Below, one piece after another: positions 22,794 to 31,406 of a stretch of DNA of 64,000 nt. The stretch's first letter is position 1. Each line of letters starts with the position of its first letter. This DNA is from Bacteroides cellulosilyticus (GTDB lineage Bacteria; Bacteroidota; Bacteroidia; Bacteroidales; Bacteroidaceae). The notes beneath the pieces were generated by a model. The model saw only the letters and a list, made by a program, of their open reading frames with translations, searched no databases and was not told the origin of the DNA. Where the stretch lies: assembly GCF_020091405.1 (NCBI RefSeq), contig NZ_CP081903.1:4154501-4218500 (forward strand), in the 5' to 3' direction. Position numbers and translations under genes: made by a program.

Positions 22794-24718
22794 AACGACT
22801 TTATATCTTATTGATATTGTTAGGCTCAGTGCTGCACGTTTCTGCCGGATTGACTCCTCAGGAACAAATCTTGCGTGATAGTATTTTCAAAGTATATCAT
22901 AGCATGCCGGTGGATACGGTACGTGTGGAATATCTGAAAGATATGTATCAGCAAAATATCAGGGCGGACTGGTCTATCGAGCTCGCTGACTCTGCTCTAC
23001 AAGCAGCAAAAGCTCTTCGTAACGGACGGCTTGAGTTGATTCTTTGCCATGAAATGTTCCGATATTCGCAATATCGAGGAGACTTGCCGGAAATGGAACG
23101 ACAATTGGCGCTTATGAAAGAGTGCAGTCATCGTTTGAAATCCTACGAATATTATTTTTCTTCCTGGGAAGCAGTGCTTGATATTCAATGTTCCAGAGGA
23201 AATATTGAATATGCTGTTTTGCAAGCTAAGCAGATGAAGGCGGATGCTGAAAAGTTGGGATATGAAAAAGGAATATACACTTCTTATATTGCTTTAGGCT
23301 CCGCTTATGGATACTCAGAACAGTATGCAGAAGGTGCAGAGGCTTATAAGGAAGCATTGAAGTGCCCGATGATAAGTACACGTGAGAAATTAGATACTTA
23401 TTGGGGATTGAGCGGTTGTTATATTGGCCTGATAGATGTAGAGAATGCGGTGAATATTTTGAATCAGGAGAAAGAAATACTGGAACAATTAGCAGGAGCA
23501 AAGCCAGCTAATTATCCTTTATATCGGGACCGGTTGTTGGATAATGAACTGCGTTTCTGCCAGATCTATGCGAAAGTGAGAGAAATCCCTAAGCTAAAGT
23601 CCCATCTTTTGATGGCGAAGAAGCACTATACTGAAGACGTATTCCTGCCTTATTATTTTCAGTACCATCTCTCTTGGGCCGATTATTATCATCTGGTTCA
23701 AGACTGGGATGCTTGTTTTACAGAACTGGACTTGGTATTGGAACGTAGTAAAGGTCTGCAACCCTGGTATGAACGGAATGTCCGGAAGACAAAAGCACAA
23801 TACCTGTGGGATGCCGGAAGGAAAGAAGCGGCTTTGGATACCTATGAAGAGATTGTTCAGATAGGTGACTCCCTTATACACTATTTCCGGGCACAACAGG
23901 AAGAGACTGTTCAGAGTAACTACCGGATAAAAAAGGAGTTACTGAAACAGGCGGAGACTCAGAATAAGGTAAGATGGTTGACTTTTGCTTCGGTTACGAT
24001 ACTCCTTATTATAATACTGACGTTTACCATCCGTACCTTGTATATTCGCTCTCTTCTGAAGAAAGCCGAAGCTGAGACACGTGCGGCAAGTGAACTGGCC
24101 CGGAAGGCTAACCACATGAAGGACGTCTTTTTAAAGAATATAGTCAATGATATAAAGGTGCCTCTGGACAGTGTTGTCCGGCTCTCTAAGCTATTGTCGG
24201 TTGAAAGAAGTACGCTTACGCCCGAACAAAGGACTGAGTATTCATCCAGCATTACGGTGAATGCGGAAAAGTTGATAACGTTGGTAAATAATGTGCTTGA
24301 CCTGTCTCGCCTGGAGTCAGGAATGATGCGTTTCGATATACAATCGTATGATGTGGTCCAACTTTGTCGTGACGCGATTTATATGGCAGGCATGCAGGAG
24401 GGAAATCTTGCTAACGTTATTTTTGAGCACGATGTGGAGTCGTTGATGTTCCGCATTGATAGCAGCAGATTCCACAAATTAATGACTTCCCTCTTTACCG
24501 CGAAAGATACCGTTACAATTCATTGTAAACTTACCGGAACGAATCACGAGCGGGAGATTGAACTGGCAGTCACCGGAAGTCCTTTGTCTATATCTTCCTC
24601 CGACAGATTGCAGCAGATACAGCATGATATCAATCGTTTGTTTGTAGGAATCTCTCATGGTAGTTATACGGTTGAAAGTGAAGAAGCCCGTATCACCGTT
24701 TGCTTCCCGTTAGCATAG
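22790..24718 (+). CDS. TPR sensor with degenerate (pseudo) histidine kinase domain
   Basis: A 642-residue protein: signal peptide (MKRLYILLILLGSVLHVSAG), TPR-like periplasmic part (about 20-390), membrane helix (WLTFASVTILLIIILTFTI), coiled coil and HisKA-like helices. The H-box reads KNIVNDIKVPLDS where kinases have SNMSHEIRTPLN: the phosphorylated His is Asn453. The ATPase part is worse: the N-box is LMTSLFTAKDT, the G1 box is VTGSPLS, and G2 is absent. The frame is otherwise intact and long, so loss of kinase activity looks selected or tolerated, not a recent frameshift. It overlaps the intact kinase before it by four bases and likely acts as its sensor subunit or regulator. That role is inferred. 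Confidence 0.88.
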   Translation: MKRLYILLILLGSVLHVSAGLTPQEQILRDSIFKVYHSMPVDTVRVEYLKDMYQQNIRADWSIELADSALQAAKALRNGRLELILCHEMFRYSQYRGDLPEMERQLALMKECSHRLKSYEYYFSSWEAVLDIQCSRGNIEYAVLQAKQMKADAEKLGYEKGIYTSYIALGSAYGYSEQYAEGAEAYKEALKCPMISTREKLDTYWGLSGCYIGLIDVENAVNILNQEKEILEQLAGAKPANYPLYRDRLLDNELRFCQIYAKVREIPKLKSHLLMAKKHYTEDVFLPYYFQYHLSWADYYHLVQDWDACFTELDLVLERSKGLQPWYERNVRKTKAQYLWDAGRKEAALDTYEEIVQIGDSLIHYFRAQQEETVQSNYRIKKELLKQAETQNKVRWLTFASVTILLIIILTFTIRTLYIRSLLKKAEAETRAASELARKANHMKDVFLKNIVNDIKVPLDSVVRLSKLLSVERSTLTPEQRTEYSSSITVNAEKLITLVNNVLDLSRLESGMMRFDIQSYDVVQLCRDAIYMAGMQEGNLANVIFEHDVESLMFRIDSSRFHKLMTSLFTAKDTVTIHCKLTGTNHEREIELAVTGSPLSISSSDRLQQIQHDINRLFVGISHGSYTVESEEARITVCFPLA

Positions 24719-24768
24719 AAAATTCTGATTGTAATATTCCGAATGTCAGGAAAGTGGTAGAAAATGGT

Positions 24769-24776
24769 TATCTTTG
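24769..24776 (+). promoter_or_regulatory. -7 element of small basic-protein gene
   Basis: TATCTTTG, exact match, 37 bases before the ATG at 24814; no good -33. Its presence supports the short gene being real. Confidence 0.5.
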
Positions 24777-24813
24777 CATCGGCTTATAAATGTAATAGTA
24801 ATAGAAACCGAAT

Positions 24814-24996
24814 ATGAGTATAGAAGATGCAATAATGGGCGGTATCGTCTTTAAAGGAAAGAAAGACAAACCCAAGGAAGATGGAAAGGTGAAAACTAAA
24901 GCCAAGAAGAAATCGTATATTACCGGGAAACATGGTTCCGGTGCTGCCAAGATGAAGGCGGATATACGGAAGAAAAGGGCAGGTCGTCATAAATAG
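24814..24996 (+). CDS. Small Lys-rich basic protein
   Basis: A 60-residue, very basic protein (MSIEDAIMGGIVFKGKKDKP at its start; tail with KMKADIRKKRAGRHK). About a third of residues are Lys or Arg, without hydrophobic segments. The Lys-rich tail suggests nucleic acid or ribosome contact, but no family is recognised. A promoter -7 element upstream and an inverted-repeat terminator directly downstream (25000-25085) support it as a real transcription unit. The antisense strand is also open here, so the call is moderate. Confidence 0.6.
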   Translation: MSIEDAIMGGIVFKGKKDKPKEDGKVKTKAKKKSYITGKHGSGAAKMKADIRKKRAGRHK

Positions 24997-24999
24997 AAA

Positions 25000-25085
25000 G
25001 TTATAGGGTAATAAGGTGATAGGGGAATGTACGCTCATCGCTTTATCACCCTATCACTTTATCACCCTATCGCCCTATCATTTTT
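25000..25085. terminator. Inverted repeat of CCCTATCA units
   Basis: The left arm (about 25004-25025) pairs with the right arm (about 25041-25063) with two mismatches, built of TATCACC/CTATCACT words, and ends in TTTTT. It lies between convergent genes and probably ends both transcripts. The heptamer-like word repetition is typical of Bacteroides intergenic elements. Confidence 0.6.
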
Positions 25086-25088
25086 ACT

Positions 25089-25466
25089 CTATTTTGCCGG
25101 AAGCACCTCTATCCAGTAATCATCCGGATCATGGATGAAGTACAATCCCATAGCTGTATTTTCAAAGCATACCCAACCCATTTCTTTATGGTATTGGTGA
25201 ATAGCTTCATAATCACCGGCAACACGGAAGCATAAATGGCTTTCGTTCTCTCCAAGTTCATAAGCTTGCGGATGATCTTTCAGATAAGTCAGTTCCAAGA
25301 GGAAACCTGTGCTGTTATCTGTCAGGTAAACCAATGTGAAGGAGCCGTTTGAGGCTTCTTTACGATGATGTTCTTTCAATCCCAATGCTTTGTCATAGAA
25401 AGCAATACTACGTTCCAAGTTGGTAACGTTGATATTAAAATGATCGAATTTAGCTTTTATTTCCAC
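25089..25466 (-). CDS. VOC-family (glyoxalase-like) metalloprotein
   Basis: A 125-residue vicinal-oxygen-chelate protein. It opens with KFDHFNINVTNLERSIAFYD, giving the first metal ligand His, and closes with YFIHDPDDYWIEVLPA, giving the final Glu. GFLLELTYL and SHLCFRV supply the middle ligands, as in lactoylglutathione lyase. Such proteins isomerise or detoxify small carbonyl compounds; substrate is unknown. It is followed 25 bases on the other side by the DUF4468 gene, with a short AGTGATTA repeat between. Confidence 0.88.
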   Translation of the reverse strand: MEIKAKFDHFNINVTNLERSIAFYDKALGLKEHHRKEASNGSFTLVYLTDNSTGFLLELTYLKDHPQAYELGENESHLCFRVAGDYEAIHQYHKEMGWVCFENTAMGLYFIHDPDDYWIEVLPAK

Positions 25467-25491
25467 GTAATTAGTGATTAGTTGTTAGTGA

Positions 25492-26622
25492 TTATTTTAC
25501 GAATGCCTTCAGGATTTCACCCACATACATGCGTGGTTGACCTTCCATCGGAGCTTGTGAAGGCATCTTCTTACATTCCAAAACAACTGACGGTTCGTTT
25601 TGGTTTGCCGGATAGAAACGAACAGTGTAAGTTTCTGCCGTCTCCATCTGTTCGTAAGGCTGGTCGGGAGAAAGGAAGCTGAAAATAACAGGCTTGCCTG
25701 ATGATTTGCCCAATGAACCACCTGCGTTTGCTGTCATCATGGTCATGTTGAAAGCATCCGAGCCGATTACAAGCACTAACTTGCCCGCACCCATTTGGAT
25801 GGCATTTGCCGGCAATTGATCCGGAGCTACTTCTTTGTAGCCGGGCACTGTACCTGACGTTGCAGGAGTAGCCGGGGTGAGCGGAGTGGCAGGGATTACT
25901 GTGACTTTGCTGGTTTCAGCCGGAGTCTTCACTTCAACTTCTGCTTTTGGGGCAATTACTATCGGACCAGAGTTTACAACACTCTTTTCCTCTTTCTTTG
26001 CTTCCTTCTGCTCAGCTGCTTCGGCTGCTTTCTTAACAGTGCTTGCACTGAGGGCTTCGGCTGCTCCAAGGGCCAGGTCGTCTACAAAGTCTACTGTTTT
26101 TCTACGCCATTTGGCAAGTCCGCGCACCAATTTGGTTTTGGCTTTATTCAGTGCGTACTTGTCCACAATCCATTCTTCTGCCGTATATTTCTCTTTGCCT
26201 TCGCGATAGTTGAAACGGATTTTCTCTACTTCCATCGTACACTTCTCAGGTGCGCAGACCACTGAAATCTGATAGAGTATCTTTGTGCGGTCCAGAGAAA
26301 GCGCACTCGAACTGAACACGATCCATTCGTCTCCCGTACCTACGATTTGTCCTTCTTCCGGATTGGTGTAGACTACGCGACTGGTGTTTTCATTCTTTTT
26401 CAGCCGTGCTTCCATCCAATTCTGCATGCGTTTGAAGATTTCTTCCTGCGACATGCCGGGAATGCTGAATTCTTTGGTGAATACCACTTTTCCATCTACT
26501 TCGGGTACTGCACCTGCCAGATACTTGCTGTCGTCATCTTTATCTTTATTGGCGTCTGCAAACGCTGTGGCCGGCAGACAGATGCATAACAGCATAAAAA
26601 GAAACTGTGTCAAATTTTTCAT
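25492..26622 (-). CDS. Exported DUF4468-type protein
   Basis: A 376-residue protein with signal peptide (MKNLTQFLFMLLCICLPATAFA). Residues about 45-170 look like the DUF4468 domain (VVFTKEFSIPGMSQEEIFKRM; YQISVVCAPEKCTMEVEKIRF), a TBP-like fold common in secreted Bacteroides proteins of unknown function. An Ala/Lys/Glu-rich then Pro/Thr-rich linker (about 200-265) leads to a second compact domain (GAGKLVLVIGSDAFNM to VGEILKAF). It starts 12 bases after the MBL-fold gene, so the two are probably one transcript. No enzymatic motif is visible. Confidence 0.75.
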   Translation of the reverse strand: MKNLTQFLFMLLCICLPATAFADANKDKDDDSKYLAGAVPEVDGKVVFTKEFSIPGMSQEEIFKRMQNWMEARLKKNENTSRVVYTNPEEGQIVGTGDEWIVFSSSALSLDRTKILYQISVVCAPEKCTMEVEKIRFNYREGKEKYTAEEWIVDKYALNKAKTKLVRGLAKWRRKTVDFVDDLALGAAEALSASTVKKAAEAAEQKEAKKEEKSVVNSGPIVIAPKAEVEVKTPAETSKVTVIPATPLTPATPATSGTVPGYKEVAPDQLPANAIQMGAGKLVLVIGSDAFNMTMMTANAGGSLGKSSGKPVIFSFLSPDQPYEQMETAETYTVRFYPANQNEPSVVLECKKMPSQAPMEGQPRMYVGEILKAFVK

Positions 26623-26634
26623 AATGCGTATGTT

Positions 26635-27366
26635 TTATTGAGTAATATCGAAACTTTCGCCCCTGCGGGTGATGGAAAGGAAACGGCAACCTTTGCTTTC
26701 GGCAAACTCCCGGAAAGCATTTCCGCCCTTGTATTCCTCGCTGAAGTGCATAGGTACAAAGATAGCGGTTTTTATCCGTTCCACGAATTGTTCCGCACCT
26801 CTCATATAATCTTTTCCGATGCGGTTGTCCACTGGAAACATGGCTACGTCTACCGAAGGGGCGGTCTGCTGGAGGCACTTCACCTCGGCAAGGAAGTCAC
26901 CTTCCGCTTTCCGGATTTCCTGTGGGGTGGACTCTTCACTCCAATGCCAGTTATTCAAGTCTCCAGCATGGAACAGCCGGATGCCTTGCAGGTCGATCAG
27001 AAAAGAGATGCCCACGTCCGTGGAACCGAATGCTTCGATACGGATATTCGGGTCTTCGTACACATCACCTTTATTTATATAGGTGGCATCCTCACGTGTG
27101 GCGCGACGATGTTTCAGGATGTCCTTGGAGAAGATGTAGTGAATATCCGGGCGTCCGGCTTTCCATAAAAGAACTTCGCGATTAAAGTGGTCGGGGTGAA
27201 AATGGGAAGAGAGCACATATAGTTCTCCGGGTCTTCCCAACAGATAGTCATGAACGATACCTTTATTATATTCCGTTTCAGAGGAATCTTTGTAGTAATC
27301 GATAATGACTGTCACTCCGTCCGCTTCAATCGCGAAGCCGCTATGGTAAATGTAATCAAGTTTCAT
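26635..27366 (-). CDS. MBL-fold metal-dependent hydrolase
   Basis: A 243-residue metallo-beta-lactamase-fold protein. The metal-binding motif is SSHFHPDHFN (HxHxDH), further ligands lie in IRLFHAGDLNNWHW and the C-terminal VPMHFSEEY. It resembles the UlaG-type small hydrolases that open lactones or cleave phosphodiesters in the cytoplasm; no signal peptide is seen. It is upstream of and close to the DUF4468 gene. Substrate not inferable. Confidence 0.88.
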   Translation of the reverse strand: MKLDYIYHSGFAIEADGVTVIIDYYKDSSETEYNKGIVHDYLLGRPGELYVLSSHFHPDHFNREVLLWKAGRPDIHYIFSKDILKHRRATREDATYINKGDVYEDPNIRIEAFGSTDVGISFLIDLQGIRLFHAGDLNNWHWSEESTPQEIRKAEGDFLAEVKCLQQTAPSVDVAMFPVDNRIGKDYMRGAEQFVERIKTAIFVPMHFSEEYKGGNAFREFAESKGCRFLSITRRGESFDITQ

Positions 27367-27447
27367 GCAAGGGTCAATTTATAGCGCAATATTACGAAAA
27401 ACGCTACATAAACCTTGGCTTTTAGCTGTTATTTTTATCTAAAAGAC

Positions 27448-28152
27448 TTACATGGGCACTTCCATCAGCAGGATATGCGAGTCTTTCAGTGTTTCCAGCT
27501 CAAAGCTGTGAGTGTCATATACACCCATGCCGTCACGGCGTGAGAGTACAGTGTCGTCCACCTTCACTTCACCTTCGATCACGAAGATGTACACCCCTGC
27601 ATGCGACTGGTGCATGTGGTAGCCGATCTTTTTGCCTGCTTCTATCTCTCCGATGGAGAACCATGCCTGTTGCAGCATCTTGGCAGGAGCGTCACCGTCC
27701 GGTGAAACAATCAACGTCAGTTCGTTCTTGCGCAGCAACGGGCGGATGTCATAATCCTGATAGGCAGGTGGTGTATTCAGCTTCTCCGGCATTACCCAGA
27801 TTTGCAGGAACTCTACCGGTTCGGTGTCACTGCCGTTCATTTCACTGTGATAAATACCGGTACCGGCACTCATGGTCTGTATGTCACCCGGAGTGATGGA
27901 GCGGCTGTTCTTCTGACTGTCGCCATGTTTCAGCTTTCCTTTCAGAGGGATGGAGATAATTTCCATGTTTTTATGCGGGTGGGTGCCGAAGCCTTTACCT
28001 GGTTCTACACGGTCGTCGTTCAGTACACGCAGGGCGCCGAAGTTCATACGACGCGGGTTATAATAGGTGTCGAAGCTGAATGTATGGTGACTGTCGAGCC
28101 AATCATATAGAGCACGTCCACGGCTTTCCGCTTTGTCTATTACTTTTTTCAT
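27448..28152 (-). CDS. Pirin-family cupin
   Basis: A 234-residue bicupin. The N-terminal metal site is THPHKNMEIISIPLKG with the later GIYHSEMNGS, as in YhaK/pirin-like proteins that oxidise quercetin in some species or respond to acid or nitrosative stress. The RALYDWLDSHHTFSF start and FGALRVLNDDRVEPGKGFG are strong pirin signatures. It is cytoplasmic. The first gene after a large hairpin region; it appears monocistronic. Confidence 0.92.
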   Translation of the reverse strand: MKKVIDKAESRGRALYDWLDSHHTFSFDTYYNPRRMNFGALRVLNDDRVEPGKGFGTHPHKNMEIISIPLKGKLKHGDSQKNSRSITPGDIQTMSAGTGIYHSEMNGSDTEPVEFLQIWVMPEKLNTPPAYQDYDIRPLLRKNELTLIVSPDGDAPAKMLQQAWFSIGEIEAGKKIGYHMHQSHAGVYIFVIEGEVKVDDTVLSRRDGMGVYDTHSFELETLKDSHILLMEVPM

Positions 28153-28223
28153 AATTAATTCCTTTCTTTTAAATGGTTGATATGTTTAGATAACAAACTG
28201 GTTTTGAAAAAGTTTAGTAGAAA

Positions 28224-28327
28224 AGCTACAAGCTACACAGCTACAAGCTACAAGTAGCTGCGCTATGAGGCTATCATACCGCAAGGCACTTGTAGCTTGT
28301 AGCTGTGTAGCTTGTAGCTGTGTAGCT
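28224..28327. repeat. GTAGC-rich 32-bp inverted repeat (REP-like element, copy 1)
   Basis: A perfect 32-bp inverted repeat: 28224-28255 and 28288-28319, made of AGCTACA/TGTAGCT words, with an extra word to 28327. The loop (28256-28287) contains GCGCTATGAGG and CCGCAAGGC. It lies after the dehydrogenase gene and probably ends its transcript. In reverse orientation, the arms and much of the loop match the element at 46555-46630. Confidence 0.9.
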
Positions 28328-28337
28328 CGTAGCTCCC

Positions 28338-29336
28338 TTATATTACTTTATTTTCCAGGGCTTTCCCACTTGTAAACTCTCTGATATTCTGCAATGTAGT
28401 CGAAGCAATGTTTTCTAATGCTTCCCGGGTGAAAAACGCCTGGTGTGAGGTTACAATGACATTATTGAACGAAAGCAGGCGTGCCAGTACGTCGTCATCA
28501 ATGATGTGGTCCGATTGGTCTTCGTAGAAGTATTCGCTTTCTTCTTCATACACATCCAGTCCGGCGGAACCGATTTTCTTATTTTTCAAGCCTTCTATCA
28601 GGGCATTGGTGTGTATCAGTTGTCCGCGCCCTGTATTTATAATCATTACGCCGTCCTTCATTTTGCTGATGGAGTAGTCGTTGATGAGATATTTGGTCTG
28701 TTCGGTGAGGGGGCAGTGTAGGGAAATGATGTCCGAACTGTGATAAAGTTCGTCCAGCGTGGTATATACTACCTGATGTTCGCGGGCAAAGTTATAGTCG
28801 GGATATAAGTCATAAGCCAGAATGTTCATTCCGAAGCCGCGCAGAATCATGATGAGCTTCTTTGCAATCTTTCCGGTGCCGATGATGCCGACTGTTTTTC
28901 CGTACATGTCGAAGCCGAGCAATCCATGCAGGGAGAAGTTACCGTCACGGGTGCGCCAAGTGGCACGGGGAATTTTGCGGTTCAGCGAAAGCATGAGGGC
29001 AACGGTATATTCAGCTACGGCGTAAGGCGAATAGGCGGGGACACGTACCACCGTGATGCCACATTCGGCTGCTGCTTTTAGGTCTACATTGTTGTACCCG
29101 GCACAACGCAATGCCAGCAATTTTACGCCATTATCGGCCATCATACGCAGCACGTCCGCGTCTGCAGTGTCATTTACGAATATGCAGACGGCATCCACAC
29201 CCTGTGTCAGTATCACGTTGTGTTTGTTCAGGTGCCCTTTATAATAGCGGAGTTCAAAATCGTACTCTTTATTTTTCTCATTGAACGAAGCCTCGTCATA
29301 GGGCTTGGTGCCGAAAAAAGCAATTGTATATGCCAT
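28338..29336 (-). CDS. ldhA: D-2-hydroxyacid dehydrogenase, probably D-lactate dehydrogenase
   Basis: A 332-residue cytoplasmic NAD-dependent dehydrogenase that reduces pyruvate to D-lactate in fermentation. The NAD-binding loop is VGIIGTGKIAKK (about residues 148-159) with YDLYPD following. The catalytic triad appears as Arg in NTGRGQLIHT, Glu in DVYEEESEYFYED and His in VTSHQAFFT. The length and YEEESEYF...DQSDHIIDDDVLARLL segment fit the LdhA/fermentative group. It lies between two large inverted repeats. Confidence 0.9.
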   Translation of the reverse strand: MAYTIAFFGTKPYDEASFNEKNKEYDFELRYYKGHLNKHNVILTQGVDAVCIFVNDTADADVLRMMADNGVKLLALRCAGYNNVDLKAAAECGITVVRVPAYSPYAVAEYTVALMLSLNRKIPRATWRTRDGNFSLHGLLGFDMYGKTVGIIGTGKIAKKLIMILRGFGMNILAYDLYPDYNFAREHQVVYTTLDELYHSSDIISLHCPLTEQTKYLINDYSISKMKDGVMIINTGRGQLIHTNALIEGLKNKKIGSAGLDVYEEESEYFYEDQSDHIIDDDVLARLLSFNNVIVTSHQAFFTREALENIASTTLQNIREFTSGKALENKVI

Positions 29337-29470
29337 GATTTCTGAAGTTTTTAGAATTTAGTATATATAGTATAAATAACACGTGTGTGAATGATAAGGT
29401 TCAGAAGTTGCATGGGTTTACGGGTAGCCTTCTCTGTCAATTGCACACTTGCGGCAGACTAATTCTGCTC

Positions 29471-29673
29471 TTGCAAGAAACTAATTTCCGCGCCGCAAGA
29501 AACTAATATTTTCCTTGCATCTAATTATTCATACATCAATTATATTTGTTTCTTACAATAATTATATTAATTTCTTACAACAGATATTGTAAGAAACTTA
29601 AATAGTTATAGTATGAATAATTAGATGCAAGGAAAATATTAGTTTCTTGCGGTGCAGAGATTAGTTTCTTGCA
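29471..29673. repeat. Near-perfect 63-bp inverted repeat with nested palindrome
   Basis: Left arm 29471-29534 and right arm 29611-29673 match over about 63 bases with three internal mismatches. The 76-base spacer holds a second perfect 13-bp inverted repeat (29548-29560 and 29585-29597, GTTTCTTACAATA). The word GCAAGAAACTAAT appears twice in the left arm and in reverse twice in the right. TATATTTG at 29541-29548, an exact -7 match, lies in the spacer. Confidence 0.9.
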
Positions 29674-29866
29674 TGTTTAAGATTAGTTGGTTGTGAGATT
29701 ATGGTTCGTTGTTCATGATTACGAGATTCTCTCCTTACGGTTCTGTTATACATCCTCCATGATCTTTTCTTTATCCGTTTCATTAGAAACAGTTTCTTTT
29801 TTCAATTAATTTTTGTCTGCAATGCATCTTTCTGCACAAAATGCTTTCTGATGTGCAATATTATTG

Positions 29867-29874
29867 TACCTTTG
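29867..29874 (+). promoter_or_regulatory. OmpP1 gene -7 element
   Basis: TACCTTTG, exact match, 28 bases before the ATG; -33 is degenerate. Confidence 0.6.
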
Positions 29875-29902
29875 CGCCCGCTAACAATTAAAAAATATTT
29901 AG

Positions 29903-31234
29903 ATGAGAAAAATTAGCTTGATTAGCTTTATGATGCTAATCGTTTCAACTTCAACTTTTGCAGGAGGACTGCTGACGAATACAAATCAGCATGCTGCTTT
30001 TCTTCGTATGCTATCCCGTGGTGCTACAACTGAAATAGATGGTGCTTTGTCCAATCCGGCAGGTCTGGCATTTTTGCCGAATGACGGTTTTCATATGTCT
30101 TTGAGTATTCAGAGTGCTTTCCAAACAAGAAATATCGATGCTTCGTGCGAAGGTTTGGGGCTGAATAAGTATTATGAGGGTAAGGCATCTGCTCCTGTCA
30201 TTCCCAGTTTGTTTGCCGCTTATAAGATGGGTGACTGGACACTTTCCGGCTTTTTCGGCATTACTGGCGGCGGTGGAAAAGCCTCGTTTGATGATGGCCT
30301 TCCCATGTTCGATGCTATGGTGATAGGTGGATTGGGAGCCCAAAACATTCCGAGCAATGTCTATTCGCTGAAAAGCTACATGGATGGCAAGCAGTATATC
30401 TACTCTGTACAGTTGGGCTTGACTTATAAGGCAACGGACTGGCTTTCTGTCTTTGCGGGTGGTCGTATGAACTACTTTACTGGTGGTTATCAGGGTGCAT
30501 TAAATGCCAGTGCCGCCACTAATTTGCCTTTGCCTACCGGAGGAACGATACCTACCGGCACGGAACTTATCGGCATCGACTTGGATTGCAGTCAGACCGG
30601 ATGGGGATTTACTCCGGTTATCGGCTTGGATGCCAAGTTGGGCAAGCTGAACATTGGCGCAAAGTATGAGTTCATGACTAACCTGAACATTGAGAATTCC
30701 ACTAAAGAGAACTCGCTTCGTATGATTGGTGCCGCTGAAAGTGAATTGGCGGATTACAAGCATGGTGTGAATACTCCGAATGATATCCCTTCCATGCTTT
30801 CTATAGCTGCCGCTTATGAGTTCCTTCCGGTATTGCGCGCATCTGTGGAATACCACTTCTTTGATGACAAGAGTGCAGGAATGGCCAATGGTAAACAGAA
30901 GTTTCTGACAAAGGGAACAAACGAGTATCTGGCAGGTATTGAGTGGGATGTAACCAAGCATTTGACTTTGAGTTGTGGAGGTCAGATTACAGACTATGGA
31001 TTGTCTGACGACTATCAGACTGATACCAGTTTCTCATGTGATTCTTATACTCTGGGTTTTGGTGCCAAGCTGAATTTAACAGCAAGAGCCGCCCTGAACG
31101 TTGGCTACATGTGGACTACCTACGATGATTATACTAAAAAATCTCAGAACTATAATAATACCGGATTGAGCGGTACAAATGTCTATAGCCGTACAAATAA
31201 GGTGTTTGGCGCTAGCATTAACTACAGATTCTGA
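29903..31234 (+). CDS. OmpP1/FadL/TodX-family outer-membrane transporter
   Basis: A 443-residue outer-membrane barrel with signal peptide (MRKISLISFMMLIVSTSTFAG). The mature N-terminus GGLLTNTNQHAAFLRMLSRGATTEIDGALSNPAGLAFL corresponds to the FadL hatch with its conserved NPA motif; the rest is alternating beta-strands ending in the C-terminal aromatic (SINYRF). FadL relatives import hydrophobic molecules such as long-chain fatty acids. Monocistronic, with terminator at 31261-31295. Confidence 0.92.
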   Translation: MRKISLISFMMLIVSTSTFAGGLLTNTNQHAAFLRMLSRGATTEIDGALSNPAGLAFLPNDGFHMSLSIQSAFQTRNIDASCEGLGLNKYYEGKASAPVIPSLFAAYKMGDWTLSGFFGITGGGGKASFDDGLPMFDAMVIGGLGAQNIPSNVYSLKSYMDGKQYIYSVQLGLTYKATDWLSVFAGGRMNYFTGGYQGALNASAATNLPLPTGGTIPTGTELIGIDLDCSQTGWGFTPVIGLDAKLGKLNIGAKYEFMTNLNIENSTKENSLRMIGAAESELADYKHGVNTPNDIPSMLSIAAAYEFLPVLRASVEYHFFDDKSAGMANGKQKFLTKGTNEYLAGIEWDVTKHLTLSCGGQITDYGLSDDYQTDTSFSCDSYTLGFGAKLNLTARAALNVGYMWTTYDDYTKKSQNYNNTGLSGTNVYSRTNKVFGASINYRF

Positions 31235-31260
31235 TTTCATAATTACTTATTATATAGCAG

Positions 31261-31296
31261 AAGCCGTCTTGGGTATATTATACTTGAGGCGGCTTT
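31261..31296 (+). terminator. OmpP1 terminator
   Basis: AAGCCGTC pairs with GGCGGCTT around a 19-base loop, with a short T-run after. Confidence 0.65.
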
Positions 31297-31369
31297 GTCG
31301 TATTTCTCGGATATTCCTTTTCAAGAAAACTTTTAAGAGAAACGGGGAGCTTTTACGGATAATATTATG

Positions 31370-31377
31370 TACTTTTG
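31370..31377 (+). promoter_or_regulatory. -7 element of toxin-antitoxin operon
   Basis: TACTTTTG, exact match, 30 bases before the antitoxin ATG. It indicates that the ATG at 31407, not the upstream frame opening at 31179, begins the gene. Confidence 0.5.
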
Positions 31378-31406
31378 TTGATGCAATATCAAAGAAAGGA
31401 GTGATT

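Larger units (their letters stand above)
29337..29902. other. Intergenic region dominated by a 200-bp palindrome
   Basis: Between the dehydrogenase and OmpP1 genes, which are divergent. It contains the palindrome at 29471-29673 and, at 29867-29874, the -7 element of the OmpP1 gene. No ORF fits a gene here. Confidence 0.7.

Noticed and set aside
29471..29673. Palindrome as a simple transcription terminator
   Set aside because: It lies upstream of both flanking divergent genes, not after either, and is far longer than a terminator.
31179..31406. Upstream extension of the antitoxin frame
   Set aside because: It overlaps the OmpP1 gene end and its terminator; a -7 element lies before the ATG at 31407.
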